Positions 44,073 through 52,603 of a stretch of 64,000 bases of DNA are shown one piece after another. Within the stretch, counting starts at the first letter, position 1, and every line of letters begins with the position of its first letter. This stretch comes from Deminuibacter soli. GTDB taxonomy: Bacteria; Bacteroidota; Bacteroidia; Chitinophagales; Chitinophagaceae. The notes beneath the pieces were generated by a model. That model was given only the letters and a program-made list of their open reading frames with translations. It made no database searches and was not told where the DNA came from. The position numbers and the translations under genes are program-made. The stretch spans positions 62,001-126,000 of the forward strand of contig NZ_QTJU01000008.1 in the NCBI RefSeq assembly GCF_003412455.1, in the 5' to 3' direction.

Positions 44073-45284
44073 GCTATTCAGTGCAGGTTCGCTGAGGCTT
44101 TTTTTGCCAGCCTTTTTACCGGGCAGCCTCAATAACTGTTGCAAGGCAGCACGCATAAACACAAATGCAGGTAAACTCCGCATTACCTGCCATTCATCCC
44201 GCAGCGATGATTCATTGTCTAAAAACCGCAAGATCACCTGCACGGGATTCTGCTGAAACAATGTACCAAAGATAGCGCTGCCCTGCATTTGCTGTTTAAC
44301 CAGTATGTGCAGCAGTGTAGCATCGTACATCCTGAAACGCCTGTACCAGAAGCTGTGCGGCACCTGCGGCTGTTTCCCCTGCTGCAAACGCTGAACAATA
44401 GCCGCAGTATGTTTTTGTATAAACCGGAAAGTATAACCGCTGCTGGCCTTGGTATCGCCACCGGCTGTGCCTATCAAAACCACTCTTTTACCGGGCGGCT
44501 GCGGCACAAAATCTGTCATGGGTATTACACCCTTTTCTTCTTCCACCACATGGTAGCCACACCCCGGCAAAAACGCGGTGAAATATTGCTGCAATGCTGC
44601 GTTGTAATCTGCATCGGCAAGTAAACTGCTGCTGAATTGCGTGTATTCAACCAATGCCTTGTTGGCGCTGAAAGGAAGTACGTAAACAAAGGCTGTTCCG
44701 GTTGCCTGGCTTACCCTGAAATCCATGAAAGTGGCGGATGCCGCATCAAACACAGGCTTATCGGTTTCCACCACCCAGCCTTTAAAATGCTGCAACAGGT
44801 AATGTGCACCCGCCTCTTTTGCCTGTTGCTGCAACGAAGTGCCGGGCAGTATACTGCTGAAAATATACCCGGCCGTATAGCTTATCCCTTCTACCTCTAT
44901 CCATGCGTACTGCTGCCCGTTTCCCATGGCGGTAACAGTTCCCTGAATATGTGTGATGTTGTTTTGTGCACGCACATTACCCAGCACATAGTTGTAAAAG
45001 TCAATGCCCCGGATCATTTTGTAGCGGTAAGGATGCAGCTGGCAGTGTTTTGAAAACGCGCCGGTATGCACAGCAATAGCAGGCCAGGAATGCGCCACGA
45101 TACTATCAAACAAACCTGCTTCCTGCTCCCAGAAACACCAGGTACGGTCGTTTGTGTTTTTATTTTGCTGATCAACCAGCAGGATGCTGGCCTTGCTGAA
45201 GAATGGATTTTGCATCATGCGCTGCAGCAGGCTTAACCCTGCACAACCGGCACCTGCAATAATATAATCGTAGTGTTGTTGCAA
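44070..45284 (-). CDS. crtY: Lycopene beta-cyclase (CrtY type)
   Basis: FAD/NAD-binding cyclase making beta-ionone rings on lycopene or related ends. The dinucleotide fold is at the N-terminus (YDYIIAGAGCAGLSLLQRMM), followed by the family segment NDRTWCFWE (40-52 region), and later GKRVVLIGTAGGDTKASSGYTF, the conserved C-terminal motif. 404 aa. It starts 15 bases after crtZ and ends before yceI. Only one cyclase is encoded; because the neighbours modify the opposite end of the molecule, a one-ring product is expected. Confidence 0.93.
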   Translation of the reverse strand: MQQHYDYIIAGAGCAGLSLLQRMMQNPFFSKASILLVDQQNKNTNDRTWCFWEQEAGLFDSIVAHSWPAIAVHTGAFSKHCQLHPYRYKMIRGIDFYNYVLGNVRAQNNITHIQGTVTAMGNGQQYAWIEVEGISYTAGYIFSSILPGTSLQQQAKEAGAHYLLQHFKGWVVETDKPVFDAASATFMDFRVSQATGTAFVYVLPFSANKALVEYTQFSSSLLADADYNAALQQYFTAFLPGCGYHVVEEEKGVIPMTDFVPQPPGKRVVLIGTAGGDTKASSGYTFRFIQKHTAAIVQRLQQGKQPQVPHSFWYRRFRMYDATLLHILVKQQMQGSAIFGTLFQQNPVQVILRFLDNESSLRDEWQVMRSLPAFVFMRAALQQLLRLPGKKAGKKSLSEPALNS

Positions 45285-45299
45285 TGAAACAAACGGGTA

Positions 45300-45782
45300 T
45301 TATGTTTTTTGTGCGGCAATCTGCTCGTCACGTTTTACTTTGTTCCAGTATTTGCGTGCAACGATGAGCATGCCGAAACTTTCGCCTTCTTCTTTATCGA
45401 GGTGTTTGTGGTGCATTTTATGCGCCCAGCGGATGGCGCGTATGTAACGACTGTTACTTCTGCTGAACCATTTGATGCGCTGGTGAATGATTACTTCGTG
45501 CACAATGAAATAAGCCAGTCCATACATGGCCACCCCTGCCCCGATGCTTACCACCCACCACACCTGGTAAATAGAACCCAGCATAATACTGAGCCAGCTG
45601 GGTATGGCAAAAATTACAAAAAAGGCATCGTTCTTTTCTACAAAGCCGGGGCCTTTCTTATGATGATCTTCATGCAGGTGCCACAAAAAGCCATGCATCA
45701 CGTATTTATGCGTGAGCCAGGTTATACCTTCCATAACACAGAAGGTGACCAGTGCAATTGCGATGTATAGCAGCATATTCAT
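45300..45782 (-). CDS. crtZ: Beta-carotene hydroxylase (CrtZ type)
   Basis: Membrane di-iron hydroxylase that adds the 3-OH group to a beta-ring. The four histidine motifs are complete: HKYVMH, HEDHH, HEVIIHQR and HKMHHK. 160 aa with four hydrophobic segments. Its start overlaps the end of the CruF-like gene by four bases and it precedes crtY by 15 bases. Confidence 0.94.
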   Translation of the reverse strand: MNMLLYIAIALVTFCVMEGITWLTHKYVMHGFLWHLHEDHHKKGPGFVEKNDAFFVIFAIPSWLSIMLGSIYQVWWVVSIGAGVAMYGLAYFIVHEVIIHQRIKWFSRSNSRYIRAIRWAHKMHHKHLDKEEGESFGMLIVARKYWNKVKRDEQIAAQKT

Positions 45783-46489
45783 AAAAAAGTTCGTATCACG
45801 AGAAAAAACAAGGCTTCAATTATCAACAAATGTATAGCGAAATAGTTGTTGCAATTGACCCGCAGCCGCCTGAACAAAACCAGTAACAGCAGGCTTACCA
45901 CCAGCCAGCTGCCGTAATTTAACATGGGTATCTCCCCATCAGCTGCCCAAGTCCAGAAGCCTAATTTTACCGCTGCGGGCTCCATCACCCAGTCGAACAA
46001 CACAGCAAGCAACGCGCCGTCTGCAATCACAGACAGGGTTTGAATACGCTTCGGCAAAACGAGCCCGCTTGCGGCATAATACCGCGCCAGCCTGTGTTGC
46101 AATATTTCCATGGCTGTGCCGCAGCAATATACAATTACCAGCCAGTTTACCCCTATCAGCAGCGGCACGCCTTTGTATTGCAAACCCAGCACGGGTGTAT
46201 AAACATACTGCCCGAAAAGCAGCCCGGTGTTAATACCCACTATCTCGGTTACCATACCTGTTACAAAAGCCAGTGCTGCAAACAACCAGAAACCTGCATG
46301 GCGCCTGTGATGCGTAAACAGCAGTAATATGGCCATCAGCCACAAATTCAGCGGTGTGTGCCGTATAAACCATGGCCTGGCGCTGGTAAACAGCCCAATA
46401 AGCCCGCTTATATGAAACAGCAGTGCAATGCCAAGAGCGATATTGTTGTTACGTTGGTGATTGCGGTTCAAGGATATGGGTTTAGCCAT
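45779..46489 (-). CDS. cruF: CruF-like carotenoid 1',2'-hydratase
   Basis: Polytopic membrane protein, 236 aa with seven to eight hydrophobic segments, of the carotenoid biosynthesis protein family (CruF/bisanhydrobacterioruberin hydratase). Family-like segments are AALAFVTGMVTEIVGINTG, FGQYVYTPVLGLQYKGVPLL and DWVMEPAAVKLGFWTWA. CruF adds water to the 1',2' double bond at the acyclic psi-end. It lies between the CrtD-like gene (four bases) and crtZ (overlap), which supports a route to 1'-hydroxy carotenoids. The call rests on motif memory and context. Confidence 0.82.
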   Translation of the reverse strand: MAKPISLNRNHQRNNNIALGIALLFHISGLIGLFTSARPWFIRHTPLNLWLMAILLLFTHHRRHAGFWLFAALAFVTGMVTEIVGINTGLLFGQYVYTPVLGLQYKGVPLLIGVNWLVIVYCCGTAMEILQHRLARYYAASGLVLPKRIQTLSVIADGALLAVLFDWVMEPAAVKLGFWTWAADGEIPMLNYGSWLVVSLLLLVLFRRLRVNCNNYFAIHLLIIEALFFLVIRTFL

Positions 46490-46493
46490 GTTA

Positions 46494-47978
46494 TTATGTA
46501 TCCAGTATTTTACCTGCTACAATGGCTGCGCTGCGCAGGCAAAGTGGGATACCGCCGCCCGGGTGCACGCTGCCGCCTGCAAAGTACAACCCTTTTATGC
46601 TGCGCGAAAAATTCGGATGCCGCAGAAATGCTGCCATGGGTGAATTGGAGCTGGTACCATACAACGATCCCATGTACGATGCTGTTTGTGCTTCGATGCC
46701 TGTGGGATCCATTACCTGTTCTTCTTCTATCAATGGCTCAATATCGGTTTGCAGCAACCGGTTCAGCTTCTGAATAACGTTTGCGCGGCATTGCTGTTTC
46801 ACCTGTTCATGGCCTGCGTAATCACCGGCCGGCGCATTCACCATTACAAACCAGTTTTCCTTACCTGCCGGTGCATGCAAGCCCGGCTCACATTTGGCCG
46901 TGATGTTGACATACACGGTGGGGTCGCTATGTAATTGCCTGTGCTTGAAAATCGCTTCAAACTCTTCCCGGTAGCTATTGCTGAAAAAAATGTTGTGCAG
47001 TTGCAATGCAGGAAAACTTTTACCAATGCCCCAGTAAAAAATAAGCGCACTGCTGCTGCGTTCCTGTTTCAACAGGCGTTGCGCGGCAACTTCATTGCCC
47101 AGCAGGTATTTATAGGTGAAATAGGCATCTATATTACTGATGACAACAGGAGCGTAATAATGCCTGTTGCCCGCCGTTACACCTTGCACCCTGTTTTGCT
47201 GCTGTAGAATATGCTGCACCGGTGTGTTAAAATGAAAAACAACGCCTTTGACGCAGGCCAGCCTGTACAGCGCATTGGCAATGCTGATCATTCCTCCCTT
47301 TGGATAAAACACGCCTTCATTGTGTTCCAGATGGGGTATCATACGCAGCATAGCCGGCGCTTTGTAGGGATTACTGCCATTGTAGGTGGCAAAACGGTTA
47401 AACAACTGCACCACGCGTGCATCGTTAAAGCATTGGCTGTTTAACCGGTGTAAACTCTTCAACAAATAAGCCGGCCTGGCATGCCGTAAGGCTTCGCGTA
47501 TGGGCGCATGCAGCCAGGTTTTACGGCTATGCAGCGAATGCTGCAGAAATATTTTGCCGGTGCTGTTGTATAACCCGGCAGCAGTATGCAGGTATTGTGT
47601 AACCGCTGTTGCAGGTTCACCTGTTTTTTGTGCGATCTCTTCAGCCAATAATTGAGCATTGGTAAAACCATCCAGCACTGTGCCGTCTTCATAAAAATAC
47701 CGGCAGGCGATAGCCAGCGGTTCGTAAGAAAAATAATCCTGCATCGGTTCACCGGCCAATGCAAACAATGCAGCGATGTTGCCGGGTTCGGTAAACAGGC
47801 TTGGCCCTGTATCGAAGCTGTAGTTACCCAATTGCAGCTGTGACAGTTTACCACCGGGTGCCGCATTTTTCTCAAAAACTGTTACTGCGTAACCGGCCAC
47901 GGCAAGGCGAATGGCACAAGCCATACCGGCAACACCTGCACCTATAACAATGGCATTCTGCTGCATAGGTGCTGTCAT
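46494..47978 (-). CDS. crtD: CrtI-family carotenoid desaturase, probably CrtD (1-hydroxycarotenoid 3,4-desaturase)
   Basis: FAD-dependent desaturase of the phytoene dehydrogenase family with N-terminal AIVIGAGVAGMACAIRLA and C-terminal GLYFAGGSVHPGGGIPLCLRSA. About 494 aa from the ATG at 47978 (or 47966). It is distinct from the crtI gene at 49437-50912 in the same operon. With CruF next to it, the best assignment is CrtD, which introduces the 3',4' double bond after 1'-hydration. Alternatives are a ketolase/CrtI paralogue such as CrtO or CrtN. The longer frame from 48053 overlaps idi and adds no family sequence. Confidence 0.82.
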   Translation of the reverse strand: MTAPMQQNAIVIGAGVAGMACAIRLAVAGYAVTVFEKNAAPGGKLSQLQLGNYSFDTGPSLFTEPGNIAALFALAGEPMQDYFSYEPLAIACRYFYEDGTVLDGFTNAQLLAEEIAQKTGEPATAVTQYLHTAAGLYNSTGKIFLQHSLHSRKTWLHAPIREALRHARPAYLLKSLHRLNSQCFNDARVVQLFNRFATYNGSNPYKAPAMLRMIPHLEHNEGVFYPKGGMISIANALYRLACVKGVVFHFNTPVQHILQQQNRVQGVTAGNRHYYAPVVISNIDAYFTYKYLLGNEVAAQRLLKQERSSSALIFYWGIGKSFPALQLHNIFFSNSYREEFEAIFKHRQLHSDPTVYVNITAKCEPGLHAPAGKENWFVMVNAPAGDYAGHEQVKQQCRANVIQKLNRLLQTDIEPLIEEEQVMDPTGIEAQTASYMGSLYGTSSNSPMAAFLRHPNFSRSIKGLYFAGGSVHPGGGIPLCLRSAAIVAGKILDT

Positions 47979-47986
47979 CACTTCAG

Positions 47987-48517
47987 TCAGGCTACTGCAT
48001 TTTGCCTGGCTTCGCACCAGGCCAGTACTTTGGGAAAGGCGATATGAAACCACACAGTGTATTTGTGCGGATGGCTTTCAAGTGAAGCCTGTATATCGTA
48101 TATATTCTTGAAGCAGTAATCACTTACCTCGGTGCGCTCTGGGGAGATGCTGCCATTGTGATAACCTGCAAATACATGATCAAATTCGTATTCGGTTAGC
48201 CCGTTGTCGAAACCTGCCTTGTAGGTAAATTCGAAAATTTTGCCAAGCGGCGTTTCAAATCCCAGTTCTTCGCGCAGCCTGCGTTGTGCGCCTGCAAGGG
48301 TATCTTCGCCCGGCCTGGGATGACTGCAGCAGGCATTGGTCCATAACCCGCCGCTGTGGTACTTGTTCAGCGCTCTTTGCTGTAACAGCATTTCTCCTTT
48401 ATCATTAAATACAAAAACGCTGAAGGCCCTGTGCAGCAAGGCTTGCTGGTGTGCGGCCATTTTTTCCATCACACCAACGGGCTCGTCATTTTCGTTTACA
48501 AGTATCACTTCTTCCAT
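47987..48517 (-). CDS. idi: Isopentenyl-diphosphate delta-isomerase, type 1
   Basis: Nudix-fold enzyme interconverting IPP and DMAPP. The active-site Cys is in LWTNACCSHPRPGE and the metal-binding Nudix-like segment is AGAQRRLREELGF; the second catalytic Glu is in the region TEYEFDHVFAGYH. 176 aa, usual length. It is embedded in the crt operon between crtB (32 bases upstream) and crtD, supplying DMAPP for carotenoid precursor. A GGPP synthase (crtE) is not in the window. Confidence 0.94.
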   Translation of the reverse strand: MEEVILVNENDEPVGVMEKMAAHQQALLHRAFSVFVFNDKGEMLLQQRALNKYHSGGLWTNACCSHPRPGEDTLAGAQRRLREELGFETPLGKIFEFTYKAGFDNGLTEYEFDHVFAGYHNGSISPERTEVSDYCFKNIYDIQASLESHPHKYTVWFHIAFPKVLAWCEARQNAVA

Positions 48518-48548
48518 ATAATAAATATAACGTATTCGGGCCGTATTT

Positions 48549-49385
48549 TTATAACAATTTCAGTTGGCTGCGAACACCTGCTTTGGCCAGAATAAAAGCT
48601 TTTCCATAGGCCGGAATACGTACACGCTGTTCCATAATGTGCTGCGGATGAAGTCTTTTTATTTTCCTGAATAACGACAGGTAGTACTTGTAAGCAACAT
48701 ACACGCCAAAACGCGCTTTCATAGGCAATTTCAGTATGCCTTTGTATGCTTCATCAAAATTATGCTGTATATCGGCTTCAATAGCCTGCTTGTCTGTTGC
48801 TGAAAATGCATTGAAATCACAACCGGGAAAATAGGTTCTGTTCAGCTGCTGGTAATCTGCCTTTATATCGCGCAGGAAATTGACTTTCTGAAAGGCGGCA
48901 CCCAGACTTTGTGCATATGGCTTAAGCTGGTTAAACAACACAGCATTGCCTTCGCAGAACACCTGCAGGCACATTAACCCTACAACTTCGGCACTGCCGT
49001 AAATATATTCTTCGTATCCCTGCCGGTTGTAAACGTTATTGGTGAGATCCTGCTCCATGCTGGTAAAAAAAGCGGTAACCAGTTGCCTGCTGATATGGTA
49101 TTTATGAACCGTTAACTGGAAGCTGTGCAAAATGGGGTTTAAGCTAATGCCCCGTTCAATGGCAGTAAAGGTTTCATGTTTAAATTCTGCAAGCAGCGCG
49201 GCTTTATCGTACTGGTGAAAGGTGTCAACTATTTCATCGGCAAACCGCACCAAACCGTAAATGTCATAAATAGCCCCACGCAGGTCTTTGTGCAGCAGCC
49301 GTATGGCCGATGCGAAAGATGTGCTGTAGTTTTCGGTGGTAATGCGGCTGCAGGCACGGCTAACAGTATGAAACAGCTGTATCAT
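48549..49385 (-). CDS. crtB: Phytoene synthase
   Basis: Condenses two GGPP to phytoene. The two Asp-rich motifs are present as VRFADEIVDTF (first, D-E-x-x-D) and LRDIKADYQQ (second, D-x-x-x-D), along with YGSAEVVGLMCLQVF and AAFQKVNFLRDI, the squalene/phytoene synthase signatures. 278 aa. It follows crtI after 51 bases in the minus-strand crt operon. Squalene synthase-type HpnD is an alternative family, unlikely beside crtI. Confidence 0.94.
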   Translation of the reverse strand: MIQLFHTVSRACSRITTENYSTSFASAIRLLHKDLRGAIYDIYGLVRFADEIVDTFHQYDKAALLAEFKHETFTAIERGISLNPILHSFQLTVHKYHISRQLVTAFFTSMEQDLTNNVYNRQGYEEYIYGSAEVVGLMCLQVFCEGNAVLFNQLKPYAQSLGAAFQKVNFLRDIKADYQQLNRTYFPGCDFNAFSATDKQAIEADIQHNFDEAYKGILKLPMKARFGVYVAYKYYLSLFRKIKRLHPQHIMEQRVRIPAYGKAFILAKAGVRSQLKLL

Positions 49386-49436
49386 GAAGCTTTAGCAGGT
49401 TCTGTATGATGATAACAATGATTCGTTTTCGTTTGA

Positions 49437-50912
49437 TCAGCGCCCATACACTTTTAGCACTTCTTTGGCTACCACTTCCCCGCTGATTAAGCTGGGCGGC
49501 ACTCCCGGACCGGGCACTGTTAGCTGACCTGTATAAAAAAGGTTGGAGATTTTTTTACTGCGGCAACGCGGTTTCAATATCGCGGTTTGCAGCAGGGTAT
49601 TGGCCAAACCGTAAGCGTTTCCTTTAAAAGCATGATACGCTTCCACAAAATCGGTGTATGCAAAAGAACGCTTGTAAATAATGTTGCCGCGTATGCTTTG
49701 CCCGGTATGCTGTTCAAAACGCGCTGCAATTTTATCAAAATACCTGTCGCGCAATGCTGTTGTATCGCCCTGCAGCCCTGCCGCTACCGGCACCAGGAAG
49801 AACAGGTTTTCACATCCACCGGGTGCAACACCGGCATCTGTAACCGATGTTGTGCTTACATAAAACAACGGGTTACTGGGCCATTGCGGGTTGGTATAAA
49901 TCTCCTTTCCATGAATTTCAAACGAAGTATCAAAAAAAAGTGAATGGTGCAATACATTGTTTAATTTTTTATTCAAACCAATGTAATACAATAAACAACC
50001 GGGCGCCATTACACGGCTATTCCAGTATGCATCGCTGTAACTGCGCTGGTGTGGCGGCAACAATGCTGTTTCCATATGATGATAATCAGCTGCGCCTATT
50101 ACCGCATCTGCAGTATATATGTTTTGTGCTGTAACCACACCGGTAACCTTGTTGCCTGTTGTTTGTAATTGCTGCACCGCTTCATTAAAACGGAATTGTA
50201 CGCCCAGTTCAAGTGCCAGGCTGTACATGGCCTGCACTACCTGGTACATACCACCCTGCGGGTACCAGGTGCCCCCTTTAATATCAGCATAGTTCATGAG
50301 ACTGTACAATGCAGGAATTTTTTCGGGCAAGGCGCCTAGAAATAATACCGGGAATTCCATGAGTTGCTGCAGCGCCTCAGTTTTAAAAAAACGGGCTACG
50401 TGTTTTTTCATGGAACCCAGTATATCGAGCTTAAACAAATCGATGAGCAGCGCAGGGTCAGCAAATTCAGTTACAGAAAGCCCGGGCTTGTACACCAGCT
50501 GCTGCATGCCTTTCCGGTATTTGTAGGCAGCTTCTTTTAAAAACTGTTGTAACCTCGCGGCACTGCCTGGCTCTGTTTCTTCAAAAAGGGTTTCCAAAGC
50601 GGTATAATCAGCAGGAATATCGGTGTAATGATGAGAACGGTAAACGCGGTAAGAGGGATCGAGCCGTTGAAGGGTATAATAGTCAGCAGTTGTTTTGCCA
50701 AACTGTGCAAAAAAGCGGTCAAATACATCGGGCATCCAGTACCAGCTGGGGCCCATATCAAATGTAAAACCATCAGCAACCAGTTGCCTGGCACGGCCCC
50801 CGGGCATCGCATTCTTTTCCAGAACAGTCACATCCCACCCTGCTTTGGCCATAAAGCAGGCGGCAGACAAACCGGCAAAACCGCTGCCGGTTACGATGAG
50901 TTTTTTATGCAA
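49437..50912 (-). CDS. crtI: Phytoene desaturase
   Basis: FAD-dependent desaturase turning phytoene into lycopene. N-terminal dinucleotide motif VTGSGFAGLSAACFMAKAGW with VTVLEKNAMPGGRARQ, then FDMGPSWYWMPD, and at the C-terminus NLFYTGQLTVPGPGVPPSLISG, the CrtI signature. 491 aa. The nucleotide-binding motif starts at residue 7, so the gene must begin at a TTG codon (50912), nine bases after the sigma factor stop; no ATG is available. That suggests translational coupling to the sigma gene. Confidence 0.93.
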   Translation of the reverse strand: MHKKLIVTGSGFAGLSAACFMAKAGWDVTVLEKNAMPGGRARQLVADGFTFDMGPSWYWMPDVFDRFFAQFGKTTADYYTLQRLDPSYRVYRSHHYTDIPADYTALETLFEETEPGSAARLQQFLKEAAYKYRKGMQQLVYKPGLSVTEFADPALLIDLFKLDILGSMKKHVARFFKTEALQQLMEFPVLFLGALPEKIPALYSLMNYADIKGGTWYPQGGMYQVVQAMYSLALELGVQFRFNEAVQQLQTTGNKVTGVVTAQNIYTADAVIGAADYHHMETALLPPHQRSYSDAYWNSRVMAPGCLLYYIGLNKKLNNVLHHSLFFDTSFEIHGKEIYTNPQWPSNPLFYVSTTSVTDAGVAPGGCENLFFLVPVAAGLQGDTTALRDRYFDKIAARFEQHTGQSIRGNIIYKRSFAYTDFVEAYHAFKGNAYGLANTLLQTAILKPRCRSKKISNLFYTGQLTVPGPGVPPSLISGEVVAKEVLKVYGR

Positions 50913-50920
50913 TGGTAATA

Positions 50921-51424
50921 CTAATAGCGCTGTATATAACTTTTAAGCAGTTTACGCGCAAAGTGTATCCTGCTCTTGATAGTGCCCAGCGGCTCCTGCA
51001 GCATGTCGGCAATTTCGTGGTATTTATAACCGTCGAAGTATAAAAGGAATGGATTCTTAAAAATTTCCGGCAGGTGAAAAATAGCCTGCTGCACTTCTTT
51101 CATGTTCAGGTTGCTTACCGCTGCATTGGTGGTTGTGGGCTGGCGGTAATTAAGCAGAAAATCGTTGGGAGAGTTATCAAAAATCACGTTCTGCTTGGAT
51201 TTGCGCCTGTAATTATTGATAAAGATGTTACGCATGATGGTGTATAACCAGGCTTTGATATTGGTACCCACATTGTACTTGTCTTTATTGGCAAGGGCTC
51301 TGAAGAGGGTTTCCTGGAACAGGTCTTTAGCCGATTCCGTATCTCTGGTAAGTGTAATGGCGAATGGTTTCAGGAATTCGGCATTGCTCATCAGCATCTG
51401 GTTAAATTCAAGCGTAGCGGACAT
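50921..51424 (-). CDS. ECF-type sigma factor at the head of the carotenoid operon
   Basis: Sigma-70 family protein, about 167 aa from the ATG at 51424 (MSATLEFNQM). Region 2: FLKPFAITLTRDTESAKDLFQETLFRALANKDKYN and IKAWLYTIMRNIFINNYRRK. Region 4: LPEIFKNPFLLYFDGYKYHEIADMLQEPLGTIKSRIHFARK. No anti-sigma gene lies beside it. It is immediately followed by crtI (stop to TTG start nine bases), and preceded, 165 bases away, by the B12-binding MerR gene. It may drive the operon itself or a wider stress/light regulon. Confidence 0.9.
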   Translation of the reverse strand: MSATLEFNQMLMSNAEFLKPFAITLTRDTESAKDLFQETLFRALANKDKYNVGTNIKAWLYTIMRNIFINNYRRKSKQNVIFDNSPNDFLLNYRQPTTTNAAVSNLNMKEVQQAIFHLPEIFKNPFLLYFDGYKYHEIADMLQEPLGTIKSRIHFARKLLKSYIQRY

Positions 51425-51450
51425 GTTTTTGCGTTTAAGTGTGCGTATAC

Positions 51451-51458
51451 CAAATTTA
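51451..51458 (-). promoter_or_regulatory. -7 box (TAAATTTG) of the sigma-crt operon
   Basis: TAnnTTTG match on the minus strand, 26 bases before the sigma ATG, in the gap where a CarH-like repressor would be expected to bind. It is the best candidate for the operon promoter. Confidence 0.5.
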
Positions 51459-51588
51459 AACAAAATCATTGCCAAAGTCAAGTGCTGTATTCAATTGTAC
51501 ATCAGGAACAATAAAACAGGCAGCACCGGCCTGCGGGGTGCTTAAAATCACTGCAAATGTCAGACCTATGTATGTACGCATATGCCGT

Positions 51589-52467
51589 CTAAAGCGTTGC
51601 TATGTACTCCATTACCTCGCTCAATGTTTTTTTGAAATGCACATGGGCGGGTATCTGTTTTTTGTAGAGGTGGGTAATTTGCCCGGATATAAAAATCTGT
51701 GTGTCGGGCAGCCGGGTGCTGATTTGATGTAAAAAACGCTCAAAATTAAAACTGAGCGAGGTAGAGGTGAGATGGCTGTATATAAAGTCGGGCTGCTTCA
51801 GTTTAACTACGTATTCCACATCGGGCATGGGGACGTTGGCACCGATATAAATTACCTTAATCCCCCTGCTTTTCATTAAATAATACATGAATAAAATGCC
51901 CAATTCGTGATGCTCGTTTTCGGGCAGGAACAGCAGGGCTGTTTTGTTGGTTTGCATGTGACTTACCGTGCTTTCAATGCCAACGATGAGCTTTTGCCGT
52001 ATTAAATTGGTCACCAGGTGCTCCTGTGCGGGGTTAATATGGTTGGTGAGCCACAGAATGCCAATACGCTCGAGAAAGGGGAAAATGATGTGAATGATGG
52101 CCTTTTCTATCCCGCGCGCCATGATATAATGGTCGATGATAAATTCGAATTTTTCAATATCCAGGTCTACCATTCCCTGGATTAATTCATTGATAATTCT
52201 TTCCTGCTGGGCCTGGCCATGGGAAAGAGAGAGAATTTTTTCCCTTATTTCGTCAGGCCCCATCTTGTCAATATGGGAAATTTTATACCCATATTTATTC
52301 AATAGCGCGATATTGAGAATGGTTTTTAATTCGTCATTACTATAATAACGTATGTTAGTGTCGGTTCGTTTAGGTTTCAGAAAAGAATAACGCTGCTCCC
52401 ATATACGGATGGTGTGGGCCCGTATACCAGACAGGTTTTCCAGATCCTTTATGGTAAAAGCGTTCAT
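51589..52467 (-). CDS. MerR-family regulator with CarH-type cobalamin-binding domain
   Basis: About 292 aa from the ATG at 52467. N-terminal MerR winged helix (FTIKDLENLSGIRAHTIRIWEQRY, 4-27; INxRYY-type wing at 39-42). Then a four-helix bundle with W139, nine residues and E149-H150, the W-x9-EH cap motif of CarH/LitR proteins. A Rossmann-like B12 domain follows with E185-x-H187-x-x-G190, a variant of D-x-H-x-x-G whose His is the lower cobalt ligand, and S231-x-L. Known CarH proteins bind adenosylcobalamin, repress crt genes in the dark and release DNA in light. Adjacent to a sigma-crt operon, the same role is likely here. The Asp to Glu change is notable. Confidence 0.88.
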   Translation of the reverse strand: MNAFTIKDLENLSGIRAHTIRIWEQRYSFLKPKRTDTNIRYYSNDELKTILNIALLNKYGYKISHIDKMGPDEIREKILSLSHGQAQQERIINELIQGMVDLDIEKFEFIIDHYIMARGIEKAIIHIIFPFLERIGILWLTNHINPAQEHLVTNLIRQKLIVGIESTVSHMQTNKTALLFLPENEHHELGILFMYYLMKSRGIKVIYIGANVPMPDVEYVVKLKQPDFIYSHLTSTSLSFNFERFLHQISTRLPDTQIFISGQITHLYKKQIPAHVHFKKTLSEVMEYIATL

Positions 52468-52503
52468 ACCTAAGCAACAGTTAGTTAAACAAATTGTTTG
52501 AAG

Positions 52504-52511
52504 CAAAACTA
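52504..52511 (-). promoter_or_regulatory. -7 box (TAGTTTTG) of the merR/carH-like gene
   Basis: TAnnTTTG match on the minus strand, 36 bases before the ATG at 52467, back to back with a CATATTTG near-match on the plus strand (52517-52524) that could serve the polysaccharide genes. Confidence 0.45.
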
Positions 52512-52603
52512 GGTTTCATATTTGCATGATAAGTTTCATTCATTTTTTTATAGCTATTTAATTGCAAGGATTTAAAGTATTTTCGCTAGTAACAACCGTC
52601 ACT

